Source: Hyphomicrobiales bacterium (GTDB taxonomy: Bacteria; Pseudomonadota; Alphaproteobacteria; Rhizobiales; Aestuariivirgaceae). Taken from it: 64,000 nucleotides of DNA. Position numbers and translations under genes: made by a program. Within the stretch, counting starts at the first letter, position 1, and each line of letters starts with the position of its first letter. The stretch lies in assembly GCA_016710435.1 (NCBI GenBank), contig JADJVV010000001.1:868001-932000 (forward strand), read 5' to 3'. The notes beneath the pieces are model-generated. The model was not told the DNA's origin. It was given only the letters and a program-made list of their open reading frames with translations, and searched no databases. Of the stretch, positions 32,989 to 41,550 are shown in pieces.

Positions 32989-35334
32989 ATGCTAAGCCGG
33001 TCACCCCAGACGATTTCCACCCCGCTCCCGGCCCCCGTTCCGGCAGCAAAAACATCGAATGGGCGGCTGCTCCTCTGCCTCTCACATCTCAGGTGGAACT
33101 TCGTCTTCCAGAGACCGCAGCATCTCCTGACACGTGCGGCGCGTACGCATGATGTTGTGTTCTTCGAAGAGCCGGTGTTCGAACAGACACGCCTTCCCAC
33201 CCTCCGCGTCACGCATCCCCTGCCGTCTCTCCAGGTGCTGACACCGGTATTGCCGGAAGGATCGAGCCCGCAGCAGGTGACTGACATGCTGCGCCGTCTT
33301 GTCGACCGCACGCTCGGCTCGCGCTCCTATGACGAACTTGTACTCTGGTACTACACTCCCATGGCGTTGTCCTTCACCGACCACATCGAGAGCGACGTCT
33401 GCATCTATGACTGCATGGACGAACTCTCCGCCTTCAAGAATGCACCCAGCGTGATGGCGCAGATGGAGCGCCTGCTGATGCTGAAGGCCGATACCGTTTT
33501 CACAGGTGGCCTGAGCATCTATGAGGCGAAACGGCGCCTGCACAGTTCCATTCATCCGTTCCCGAGCAGCATCGACGCCGGCCACTTCGGCAAGGCGCGG
33601 CAGCCCGGCACGGACCCGGAAGACCAGCGCCATATTCCCCATCCCCGCGTCGGCTACTTCGGCGTGATCGACGAGCGCCTCGACACCGCTCTTGTCGACA
33701 GGATGGCTGAAGCAATGCCCGATGTGCAGTTCCTGATGATCGGACCCGTGGTGAAGATCGATCCCGGAAGCTTGCCGCAGAGGGACAACATCCACTGGCT
33801 TGGCTCAAAGCCCTATGCGGAACTGCCGGCCTATTTGCGGCACTGGGATGTGGGCTGGATGCCCTTCGCCATCAACGAAGCGACGCGGTTCATCAGTCCG
33901 ACCAAAACTCCGGAGTTCCTTTCTGCAGGCCTTCCGGTTGTGTCCACACCCATTGTTGATGTGGTCAGAACTTACGGCAACCGCGGGCTCGTCCGCATCG
34001 CCGACCGGGACGGCATGGCGGGTGCGCTTCGTGACGCCCTTGAGGCGCCAAAAGAGCAACTGCGTGTGGCAGCCGACAGCTTTCTTGCGACCATGTCATG
34101 GGATCAGACGTGGAGTGATATGGTGAAGCATCTGAAAAAGAAGCCGACATCCGAACGGGTGGTCAGGACTCCCGCCCGCCGCTCCCGCAACAAGTATGAC
34201 TGGCTGATCGTGGGCGCAGGCTTTGCGGGCAGCGTTCTTGCCGAACGCATCGCCAACGAACGGGGGGAAACCGTTCTGCTGGTAGACCGTCGAAATCACA
34301 TCGGCGGCAATGCCTATGACCGGCATGACGAAGCGGGCATCCTCGTGCACCGCTACGGCCCGCACATCTTTCACACCAATGCACCGCAAATTGTAGACTA
34401 TCTCTCGCACTTCACAAAATGGCGGCCCTACGAGCACCGGGTGCTTTCGCGGGTGGATGGCAAGCTGCTACCCATGCCGATCAACCTCGATACCATCAAC
34501 AAGCTCTATGACCTGAACCTCACTTCGGAGGAACTGGAACAATTCTTCCTTGAGCGGCGCGAAAACGTGCCTGAGGTGAAAACCTCGGAGGATGTCGTCG
34601 TCAGCACGATCGGGCGTGAACTCTACGAAAAGTTCTTTCGCGGCTATACGCGCAAGCAGTGGGGTGTTGACCCTTCCCAACTGAACAAATCGGTCACGGC
34701 CCGCGTGCCGACGCGGACCAGCAGGGACGACCGCTATTTCACCGACACGTTCCAGGCCATGCCGCTGCTCGGCTACACCCGGATGTTCGAGCGCATGCTG
34801 GCTCATCCCAAGATCGATGTCATGTTGCAGGCCGACTTCCGCGACATCCGCGAGAAAGTGCACTACGAGCACCTGATCTACACCGGGCCGATCGACGAAT
34901 ACTTCGAGTTCCGGCTGGGCAAGTTGCCTTACCGTTCGCTCCGCTTCGAGCACAAGACACTTGATCAGCCATGGTTCCAGCCTGTGGCCGTGGTGAACTA
35001 CCCGCAGACCGAGGATTACACGCGGATCACCGAGTACAAACACCTGACCGGGCAAACATCGAACCGGACCAGCATTTCCTATGAGTATCCCACGGATGAA
35101 GGTGATCCCTACTATCCCGTCCCTCGCCCGGAAAACGAGGCGCTGTACAAGCGCTATGAAGCACTGGCCGCGGCCACGCCCAATGTCTGGTTCGTGGGGC
35201 GTCTTGCCACCTACCGTTACTACAACATGGACCAGGTCGCCGGGCAGGCGCTTGCCACATTCCGCCGCATCCAGGACGCCATGCCGCCACGCGGCGCAAG
35301 GCAGAAGTCGATGCAGACGGAAGCTGCCGGGTAA
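32989..35334 (+). CDS. Glycosyltransferase / UDP-galactopyranose mutase fusion protein
   Basis: 781 residues. Residues about 25-385 form a GT-B type glycosyltransferase (LLLCLSHLRWNFVFQRPQHL at the start, YFGVIDERLD, FISPTKTPEFLSAGLPVVST as the donor-binding motif). From about residue 402 a complete UDP-galactopyranose mutase follows: FAD motif YDWLIVGAGFAGSVLAERIA, GGNAYDRHD, YGPHIFHTN, YTRKQWGVDPSQL and the late NVWFVGRLATYRYYNMDQV. The mutase converts UDP-galactopyranose to UDP-galactofuranose using reduced FAD, and the fused transferase could use it directly. A GTG at 32959 is an alternative start. The next gene begins within its stop codon (TAATG), so the two are translationally coupled. 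Confidence 0.92.
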   Translation: MLSRSPQTISTPLPAPVPAAKTSNGRLLLCLSHLRWNFVFQRPQHLLTRAARTHDVVFFEEPVFEQTRLPTLRVTHPLPSLQVLTPVLPEGSSPQQVTDMLRRLVDRTLGSRSYDELVLWYYTPMALSFTDHIESDVCIYDCMDELSAFKNAPSVMAQMERLLMLKADTVFTGGLSIYEAKRRLHSSIHPFPSSIDAGHFGKARQPGTDPEDQRHIPHPRVGYFGVIDERLDTALVDRMAEAMPDVQFLMIGPVVKIDPGSLPQRDNIHWLGSKPYAELPAYLRHWDVGWMPFAINEATRFISPTKTPEFLSAGLPVVSTPIVDVVRTYGNRGLVRIADRDGMAGALRDALEAPKEQLRVAADSFLATMSWDQTWSDMVKHLKKKPTSERVVRTPARRSRNKYDWLIVGAGFAGSVLAERIANERGETVLLVDRRNHIGGNAYDRHDEAGILVHRYGPHIFHTNAPQIVDYLSHFTKWRPYEHRVLSRVDGKLLPMPINLDTINKLYDLNLTSEELEQFFLERRENVPEVKTSEDVVVSTIGRELYEKFFRGYTRKQWGVDPSQLNKSVTARVPTRTSRDDRYFTDTFQAMPLLGYTRMFERMLAHPKIDVMLQADFRDIREKVHYEHLIYTGPIDEYFEFRLGKLPYRSLRFEHKTLDQPWFQPVAVVNYPQTEDYTRITEYKHLTGQTSNRTSISYEYPTDEGDPYYPVPRPENEALYKRYEALAAATPNVWFVGRLATYRYYNMDQVAGQALATFRRIQDAMPPRGARQKSMQTEAAG

Positions 35335-36983
35335 TGCTGCCCCTGCAGATCTGGGGCGGTATCGAATGCAGCGTGGTACGCGTCGGTCGCTCGACGCGCA
35401 ACCAGTTACGCGAAACGGGTCATCTCCGCCGCCCGGACGACATCCGCCTTTTGGCCGGCCTTGGCCTCAGGACAGTACGTTATCCCGTGTTGTGGGAACT
35501 GATCGAGGCGCGCCGTGGCCGTCCTGACTGGCGCTGGACCGATGAGCGCCTGGCGCAGCTGCGCGAGGAAGGGGTCTCACCCATCGCAACCCTGCTGCAT
35601 CACGGTGCGGGGCCGGCATGGACGGATCTCCTCGATCCGCAGTTCCCGGAGAAACTCGCGGCTTTTGCGGGTACCGTCGCGCACCGGTATCCCTGGATTT
35701 CGAGCTATACACCGGTAAATGAGCCTCTGACGACCGCCCGCTTTTGTGGTCTCTACGGTCACTGGCATCCGCATGAACGGGATGAAACGGCCTGTCTCCG
35801 CATCACCGTGAACGAATGCCGGGGCGTTGCCCTCGCCATGCGGGCGATCCGCAACGTCAATCCTCATGCCAAATTGGTGCAGACAGAGGATTTCGGCCGT
35901 ATCTCGGCCACGCCCGAACTGCAGGACCAGGCGGACTACGAGAACGAGCGGCGCTGGCTCTGCATCGACCTCCTCACCGGCCGTGTCACACCGGAACATG
36001 CCTTCCACCAGCGTCTGCTGGATGCCGGGGTGCCCGCTGCCCGTCTTGCAGACCTGGTGGCGCATCCCTGCCCCCCCGACATTATCGGGATCGACTACTA
36101 TCTCACCAGCGACCGCGTGCTGGATCATCGGCTTGTTCGCCACCCGAACGAGCCGGTGGGCGGGAATGGCAGGCAAAGCTATGTCGACATTGCCGCGGTG
36201 CGCTCCGATCTTCCGCAGAAGCGGCGCGGCCTGTCCCAACGTCTGCTGGAGATCTGGAATCGTTACCGGATCCCCATCGCAATCACCGAACTCCACAACG
36301 GTTGTTCGCGGGACGAACACCTGCGCTGGCTGATCGATGGCTGGAAGGATGCTCAGGCGGCGCGTGCGCTGGGCGCCGATGTTCGCGCCGTCACATCCTG
36401 GTCCCTCTTCGGGTCGCGGGACTGGAACTCGCTGATGACGCGCCGCGACGGGCACTACGAATGCGGAGCCTTCGATATACGATCCACACCTCCGCGCCCC
36501 ACCATCGTTGCACGGGCCATCTCTGACCTTGCGCGTCATGGCCGCTTTGATCATCCAGTGCTGGACGGTGCGGGCTGGTGGCACGGAGATACCGCCATCC
36601 TGCAGACGGCACGGCCGCTTGTGCTGTTGGGACGTTCGCCCCTGACTGACGAAATTGCGGACTGCTGCGCCAGCCGCCGCCTGCGCACGCTCGGTGCCGG
36701 AAAACATGAAGACATCGAGGGTCTCTTTCTTCACGCGCGGGCCTGGGCTGTCGTCTCGGCCGAAACGGATCGCCAGAACAGGGATCAGACCACTGTCATC
36801 TGCACATTCCCGGATGGCACTTGCATTCGCCTGAAGCAACCATCCCGGGATTTCATTATCCACGCGATGCTTGACGAGATCATCGACCGGTCCGTCGATC
36901 ACCTGTTCATTTCCAAACTGCCGGAGGAAGGGAACTGGAACAAGGCACTGAGCCGCGCACAGCAGACCGGAGAAGCATACTAG
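35334..36983 (+). CDS. GH1-like glycosidase domain protein with degenerate RmlD-like tail
   Basis: 549 residues. The first ~400 residues form a family-1 glycosidase-like barrel: RTVRYPVLWELIE, YTPVNEPLTTARFCGLYGHW with the acid/base Glu (N-E-P), YYLTSDRVLDHR, IAITELHNGCSRDEHLRWL with the nucleophile Glu, and AVTSWSLFGSRDWNSL. The remaining ~135 residues (ARPLVLLGRSPLTDEIADCC, RAWAVVSAETDRQN, HAMLDEIIDRSVDHLFISK) align by eye with the dTDP-4-dehydrorhamnose-reductase domain that follows this barrel in longer homologues. Here the glycine-rich nucleotide loop and the central part are missing. It is probably involved in assembly or remodelling of the galactofuranose-containing glycan made by the preceding fusion. 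Confidence 0.78.
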   Translation: MLPLQIWGGIECSVVRVGRSTRNQLRETGHLRRPDDIRLLAGLGLRTVRYPVLWELIEARRGRPDWRWTDERLAQLREEGVSPIATLLHHGAGPAWTDLLDPQFPEKLAAFAGTVAHRYPWISSYTPVNEPLTTARFCGLYGHWHPHERDETACLRITVNECRGVALAMRAIRNVNPHAKLVQTEDFGRISATPELQDQADYENERRWLCIDLLTGRVTPEHAFHQRLLDAGVPAARLADLVAHPCPPDIIGIDYYLTSDRVLDHRLVRHPNEPVGGNGRQSYVDIAAVRSDLPQKRRGLSQRLLEIWNRYRIPIAITELHNGCSRDEHLRWLIDGWKDAQAARALGADVRAVTSWSLFGSRDWNSLMTRRDGHYECGAFDIRSTPPRPTIVARAISDLARHGRFDHPVLDGAGWWHGDTAILQTARPLVLLGRSPLTDEIADCCASRRLRTLGAGKHEDIEGLFLHARAWAVVSAETDRQNRDQTTVICTFPDGTCIRLKQPSRDFIIHAMLDEIIDRSVDHLFISKLPEEGNWNKALSRAQQTGEAY

Positions 36984-37047
36984 CCCGGAACTTGGGAACC
37001 TTTGGGTCGGCGCAGACCTTGAGTCGGTATTCTGGAAGGACTCAGTC

Positions 37048-38358
37048 ATGTATCACCACGTCAAGAAACTCATGTACACGGTGCGGGTTGATGCACCCGA
37101 TCCGCGCTTCGGCAACATGCTGCTCGAACAGTTCGGCGGTGCCAACGGCGAACTCGCCGCGGCCATGCAATACTCGATTCAGGGCCTGAATTGCGATGAC
37201 GCCTCCCGCAAGGACCTTCTGATGGATATCGGCACCGAAGAACTCAGCCATCTTGAGGTGGTGGGCACGCTCGCCAGACTCCATCTTTTGCCGATGAAAA
37301 ACCTGCGCGATGCTGCCGAGGCGGACCCTCTCATCGCCATTGCCGGCGGTGGCGGCGTCAATCTCCACAATTCCATGGGCAATGCCTGGACGGCCGATTA
37401 TCTCAAGATCACCGGTGAGCTCGACGTTGACTTGCGCAGCAACATCGCCGCCGAGGCACGTGCCAAGATCGTCTATGAACGCCTCATCAACTTCTGCGAC
37501 GATGCGGGTAGCAAGGATGCCTTGCAGTTCCTGATGACTCGCGAAATCACCCATATGAAGGCCTTCGCCGCAGCCCTTGAGAGCATGGAAAAGCCAGCAT
37601 TCTCGATCGGCCGCATCGCGCCGAGTGCCGGTGTCGTGAACCAGTACTTCAACGACAGTTCAGGGATGGGCGACATGGGAGAGATCGACACGCGCGGGCC
37701 CTGGAACCAGGGCGGCGAGTGGGAATATGTGGAGTCTCCCGCGCTGAAGTCCAACGGGAGTGCAAATGGAACCTCACAACCCGGCGCAGAAACAGCCGCC
37801 GATGGCGAAGTGGCTGGTGACATCATCTACGAGAACTCTTTGCCGGCGAGCGCAGAAGCCATCCGGGAAACACTGGTGGAGCATCTGCGCGATCTTCTGC
37901 ATGCCGAGAAGCAGCTGGTGAAGGCCCTGCCCAAGATGGCGCGGGCTGCACAGTCACTCCAGTTGCGCGAGGCCTTCGAGATGCACCTCACCGAAACCCA
38001 GGACCAGGTGGAACGGCTGAACGAGGTGCTCGGCATGCTCGACGCCGGAGTTGCCCGCTTGAAGCCTTGCAAGGGCATGATGGGCCTGATCGAGGAAGGC
38101 GAGGAGATCATGGACGAGGGAAAGAAGAAGGATCCCTATCTTGCCGATCTCGGACTCATCGCCGCTGCCCACAAGGTCGAGCACTACGAGATCGCAAGCT
38201 ACATCACCGCCCGCAACCTTGCATTCCAGCTCCGTATGCCGGAGGTGAGCCGCCTGCTGCAGATGTCACTGGCAGAGGAACAGAACAGCGACATGTTGTT
38301 GGATCAAATTGGGCGACCACTGAGTTCCGTGCTCGGACGGCCCGCTGCGGTGGTGTGA
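37048..38358 (+). CDS. Manganese catalase fused to a DUF892 (YciE-like) ferritin-fold domain
   Basis: 436 residues. Residues 1-225 are a manganese catalase: Glu35 in NGELAAAMQYSIQ, Glu65 and His68 in GTEELSHLEVVG, Glu in IAAEARAKIVYERL and His in MTREITHMKAFAAAL supply the dimanganese ligands. It breaks down hydrogen peroxide. After a low-complexity linker (GSANGTSQPGAETAADGEVA), residues about 270-430 form a DUF892 four-helix bundle (RETLVEHLRDLLHAEKQLVK, HLTETQDQVERLNEVLGMLD, AAAHKVEHYEIASYITARN) with its own Glu/His metal-ligand set. Both domains are usually separate stress proteins. Single gene, no operon partner; it lies 64 bases after the GH1-like gene. Confidence 0.9.
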   Translation: MYHHVKKLMYTVRVDAPDPRFGNMLLEQFGGANGELAAAMQYSIQGLNCDDASRKDLLMDIGTEELSHLEVVGTLARLHLLPMKNLRDAAEADPLIAIAGGGGVNLHNSMGNAWTADYLKITGELDVDLRSNIAAEARAKIVYERLINFCDDAGSKDALQFLMTREITHMKAFAAALESMEKPAFSIGRIAPSAGVVNQYFNDSSGMGDMGEIDTRGPWNQGGEWEYVESPALKSNGSANGTSQPGAETAADGEVAGDIIYENSLPASAEAIRETLVEHLRDLLHAEKQLVKALPKMARAAQSLQLREAFEMHLTETQDQVERLNEVLGMLDAGVARLKPCKGMMGLIEEGEEIMDEGKKKDPYLADLGLIAAAHKVEHYEIASYITARNLAFQLRMPEVSRLLQMSLAEEQNSDMLLDQIGRPLSSVLGRPAAVV

Positions 38359-38396
38359 CGGCGTCGCACTGAGAGTGTGATCTTCCATTTGCTGGA

Positions 38397-38416
38397 CAGG
38401 ATTTTCAGGAATCCTG
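38397..38416. terminator. Hairpin between convergent genes
   Basis: Perfect 7-bp stem CAGGATT (38397-38403) and AATCCTG (38410-38416) with a six-base loop, 39 bases after the catalase fusion stop. No T-run, so weak. The rest of the 199-base gap to the lipoprotein gene holds nothing recognisable. Confidence 0.35.
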
Positions 38417-38557
38417 CAACCCGGGCTGGGCGGAGCACACCGATCAGCGATGACTGCCTTTTATTGCGGAGTCTGGCCAGGCCGCATTGATTGAACCGGC
38501 AAGGGTGGAGAGCAGTGGACGTGGACGTCTTCCCGCTGCGGGCGAGGCACGGGTGTC

Positions 38558-39103
38558 TTATGGTGCGCGGTCAAGCCGCACGATCTGAAGGTCTGCACCG
38601 AAAGACAACTGCCCGTTCATGTCACCGTGCGGATAGCTGAATGTACCGAGGCGTCCGTCGCTGCAGGCGACAACTTGTGGCGACCGCTGTCCGGGAGCAG
38701 AACAGAGGACTCCTCCCGCGTTCACAATGTCCACCCCTTCGGGCGTGAACTTCCCGCTCCACAAGGGCACATTTCCGGCGGGAGAAGCTTGCCGTTCCGC
38801 ATCAACATCGGCGGCGTACTTGCCGATGTCGAATTGGGGGCCCATGGCGCTGATATCGTTCAGTGTTGGCACACCGGGTGTTGCGCCGCCGTCATCATCG
38901 TCCTGGTTGGGCGCCACCGACGGATCTGCCTTTGCCAGCGCATCCGAGGGCGGTGCCGTCAAGGGGGCGCCATTGCCCGGCATGACCGAGGCATTTTCGA
39001 GGAGCGAGCGTTGGCTGGCGCAGCCACCCAGGCAAGTGACAAGCCCGAGCGCAAGACATGCCCCCAAACGCCCACGAACCCAATTGCCCTTCCAGGCATC
39101 CAT
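38558..39103 (-). CDS. Putative lipoprotein, unknown function
   Basis: 181 residues. Signal peptide with basic start (MDAWKGNWVRGRLG), a hydrophobic core and lipobox LGGC (Cys28), so it should be lipid-anchored. The mature part is acidic and proline-rich (PNQDDDDGGATPGVPTLNDI) with no recognised domain; two Cys near the C-terminus (VLCSAPGQ and VVACSDG) could form a disulfide. It is divergent from the type I secretion gene at 39230 across a 126-base AT-rich region, which suggests a connected role in surface secretion, but this is unproven. Confidence 0.65.
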   Translation of the reverse strand: MDAWKGNWVRGRLGACLALGLVTCLGGCASQRSLLENASVMPGNGAPLTAPPSDALAKADPSVAPNQDDDDGGATPGVPTLNDISAMGPQFDIGKYAADVDAERQASPAGNVPLWSGKFTPEGVDIVNAGGVLCSAPGQRSPQVVACSDGRLGTFSYPHGDMNGQLSFGADLQIVRLDRAP

Positions 39104-39229
39104 ACTGGTCTCCCGCGGGAAATATACCGTAAATCCCGGACTTTTTCAATTTTTCCTCAAATTGCGGTATGGCAAGGAGGGCAGTAAGAGTGCACTGATT
39201 GCAAACAAGGTTAACTTCCGGCGGCGCTG
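39104..39229. promoter_or_regulatory. AT-rich divergent promoter region
   Basis: The 126 bases between the divergent lipoprotein and HlyD-like genes are clearly richer in A and T than their surroundings, with runs such as TTTTTCAATTTTT near 39142-39154. Two promoters are expected. No repressor site was recognised. Confidence 0.4.
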
Positions 39230-40564
39230 ATGTTCTTTCGTTCCAAGCCTGATCTCGAACTGGCATCCGAATATGACGCCGCCTATCGCGAGCGGACGCC
39301 CCTCCCGGCCATCGTCATGCTGCTCACTGCCGTGCTGGCGATGGTGGGCTTTGTCGTGTGGGCGGCTCTCGCCAGACTCGATGAAGTCACGCGCGGTGAA
39401 GGCCGGGTGATCGCATCCAGCAAGACACAGCTTGTGCAGAGCCTGGAAGGCGGGCTGGTCAAGGAACTCCTGGTAAGGCCTGGACAGAAAGTCACTCGTG
39501 GCCAGGTGCTGATCCGCATTGATGACACCGGCTTCTCGTCAAACCTCGGCGAAGTGGCAGCGAAGATCCTCGCACTCACCGCCAAGGCGGCGCGGCTGCG
39601 GCATGAGGCGGAAGGCGATCCCATGGAGCCGCCGCAATTCCCCGCGGAACTTTCCGAGACGGCAGCGGAACTGATCCGCAATGAGACGCTGTTGTACGAC
39701 GAGCGCCACAAGAGTCTTCAATCGCAGCTCACGGTGCTTGACGAGCGCGTCCAGCAGCGGTCGCTTGAACTGAAGGAATCAAAGGCATCGGCAGACCGGG
39801 CGCGTGAAGTGTTGGCGCTGGCCAAGCAGGAAATGGGCTTGAAGAAGCCGCTGGCTGACCGTGGCATCGTGCCGAAGACCGACATCATCCGTCTGCAACG
39901 TGAAATCACCGACGCCCAGGGCCAGATGGCCGTGCTGAAAGAGACACTGCCGAAGCTGGAGGCCGCCATACGCGAGGCGGAAGCGCAGGTTGCCGAACAG
40001 AAGCAGCACTTCCGGGAGGAAGCCCGCAGTGAACTCTCTTCCGTGGAGGCAGAACTGCAGGTCGCGACCCAGACCCAGAAAGGCGCCAAGGATCGCGTCG
40101 CGCGGGCCGACATCAAGTCTCCCGTGGATGGTATCGTCAACAAGGTCAATGCCAACACCGTCGGCGGCGTCGTCCAGGCAGGGCAGACCATCATGGAACT
40201 CGTGCCACTCGAAGATTCGTTGCGGGTGGAGGCACGCATTCGCCCCGCCGACATTGCCTTCGTGCACCCCAACCAGCCCGCCGTGGTAAAGTTAACGGCC
40301 TATGACTTCTCCATCTACGGTGGCCTCGATGGCGAAGTTGAATTGATTTCTGCAGACTCTGTTTACGATGAACAGCTGCGCGAGAGTTTCTACCTCGTGA
40401 CCATTAAAACTTTACAGAACCGCTTAAAAGCGGGCTCAGATGAACTCCCTATCATCCCCGGCATGGTCGCATCAGTCGACATTCTGACGGGGAAGAAGAG
40501 TGTACTGGATTACCTGCTCAAGCCCATCAACAAGGCGCGCCAGGAAGCGCTGCGCGAACGGTAG
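39230..40564 (+). CDS. HlyD-family periplasmic adaptor of a type I secretion system
   Basis: 444 residues: one N-terminal transmembrane helix (PAIVMLLTAVLAMVGFVVWA), a biotinyl-lipoyl half (VQSLEGGLVKELLVRPGQKV), a long coiled coil of about 170 residues (for example ELKESKASADRAREVLALAK), the second lipoyl half with the ADIKSPVDGIVNKVNANTVG motif, and a C-terminal beta domain. It bridges an inner-membrane ABC exporter and an outer-membrane channel to export RTX proteins unfolded. The obvious cargo is the giant adhesin encoded just downstream on the other strand. The exporter ATPase and TolC-like channel genes are not in this window. Confidence 0.93.
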   Translation: MFFRSKPDLELASEYDAAYRERTPLPAIVMLLTAVLAMVGFVVWAALARLDEVTRGEGRVIASSKTQLVQSLEGGLVKELLVRPGQKVTRGQVLIRIDDTGFSSNLGEVAAKILALTAKAARLRHEAEGDPMEPPQFPAELSETAAELIRNETLLYDERHKSLQSQLTVLDERVQQRSLELKESKASADRAREVLALAKQEMGLKKPLADRGIVPKTDIIRLQREITDAQGQMAVLKETLPKLEAAIREAEAQVAEQKQHFREEARSELSSVEAELQVATQTQKGAKDRVARADIKSPVDGIVNKVNANTVGGVVQAGQTIMELVPLEDSLRVEARIRPADIAFVHPNQPAVVKLTAYDFSIYGGLDGEVELISADSVYDEQLRESFYLVTIKTLQNRLKAGSDELPIIPGMVASVDILTGKKSVLDYLLKPINKARQEALRER

Positions 40565-41534
40565 TTCATTTTCCGCCGCAGGCCTGCTCATGGCCGCGGT
40601 CGCCGCCATTCCCTTTCTCATCACCAATCCCGCCCACGCAGCGAAGGCGGTTTTTCTTCAGCCCGCGCCAGTCGTCGCCCTTGGCCCCACCGGCGTGTTT
40701 CAGTCGCTGGAGTTTGCCACCAATGCCACCGCTGGACTCGGGAGCTGGAAATCCGTCCAGTCGCGCATCGTCCATGAAACGAAGATCTACCGCACCTGCG
40801 ACGAGGCCGGCGGCAGCTGCCCCTCCTCGCTTCGTGCATGGCGAGCGGGCCTTGCGGCCTGGCGTGGACTTTCGCCCAAGGCCAAGCTCATACAGGTCAA
40901 CCGTTTCGCAAATGCGGCCATTGCCTACACGGACGACCGCGCCGCCTTCCGCAAGGCGGATTATTGGGCAACACCAGCCGAGTCCCTCAAGGGCCGTGGC
41001 GATTGCGAAGACTACGCGTTGCTCAAGTACGTATCCTTGCGTGAGCTTGGCTTCAGGGATGACGAATTGCGCATCGTCGTCGTCAAGGATCTCCGCAAAG
41101 GCATCGGTCATGCCGTGTTGTCCGTGCGGCTGGCGAGCGGAACCTTCATTCTCGATAACCAGGACTCCCGCGTGCTGCGCCACGACAGCATCGCCCGCTA
41201 CGCACCGATCTATTCCATCAACGCGGGCGGACGCTGGATCAACATTCCGACACAGAACCTGAAGACCCACACCGAACCAGCTGCCCTGGTGGCGACGGCG
41301 GAGGAACTGGGCGAAACGACAGAGACTGCAGCAGCGGCGCAAGCTCCTGCTCCCGTCCTGGCTGCGGCCACGCCGCCTCAATCAACCTTGCAGGCTGCAA
41401 TCACGAAACCGGCCTTCGTGCCGGTCAGCATCGCTGCGCGCGAACCCGACGCCAATCCAGCCCGGCCCATTGCCCGGAAACTCGCGTCCATCTGGCCGCC
41501 GCTCCACTGGCTCCTGTCTCGTCTGCCCGTCTGA
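40500..41534 (+). CDS. Transglutaminase-like cysteine protease (LapG/BTLCP type)
   Basis: 344 residues if the GTG at 40500 is used, which overlaps hlyD by 65 bases but gives a proper export signal (RRARKR, then GLLMAAVAAIPFLITNPAHA). The only alternative is ATG 40590 (314 residues), whose leader would lack basic residues. The catalytic triad of the bacterial transglutaminase-like cysteine protease family is visible: Cys in KGRGDCEDYALLKYVSL, His in KGIGHAVLSVRL and Asp in FILDNQDSRV. In Pseudomonas, LapG of this family is periplasmic and clips the LapA adhesin to release it. The position between a type I adaptor and a giant adhesin fits that role. The C-terminal ~70 residues are low-complexity and unmatched. 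Confidence 0.82.
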   Translation: MYWITCSSPSTRRARKRCANGSSFSAAGLLMAAVAAIPFLITNPAHAAKAVFLQPAPVVALGPTGVFQSLEFATNATAGLGSWKSVQSRIVHETKIYRTCDEAGGSCPSSLRAWRAGLAAWRGLSPKAKLIQVNRFANAAIAYTDDRAAFRKADYWATPAESLKGRGDCEDYALLKYVSLRELGFRDDELRIVVVKDLRKGIGHAVLSVRLASGTFILDNQDSRVLRHDSIARYAPIYSINAGGRWINIPTQNLKTHTEPAALVATAEELGETTETAAAAQAPAPVLAAATPPQSTLQAAITKPAFVPVSIAAREPDANPARPIARKLASIWPPLHWLLSRLPV

Positions 41535-41550
41535 CGAACCCGCAGGCCGG

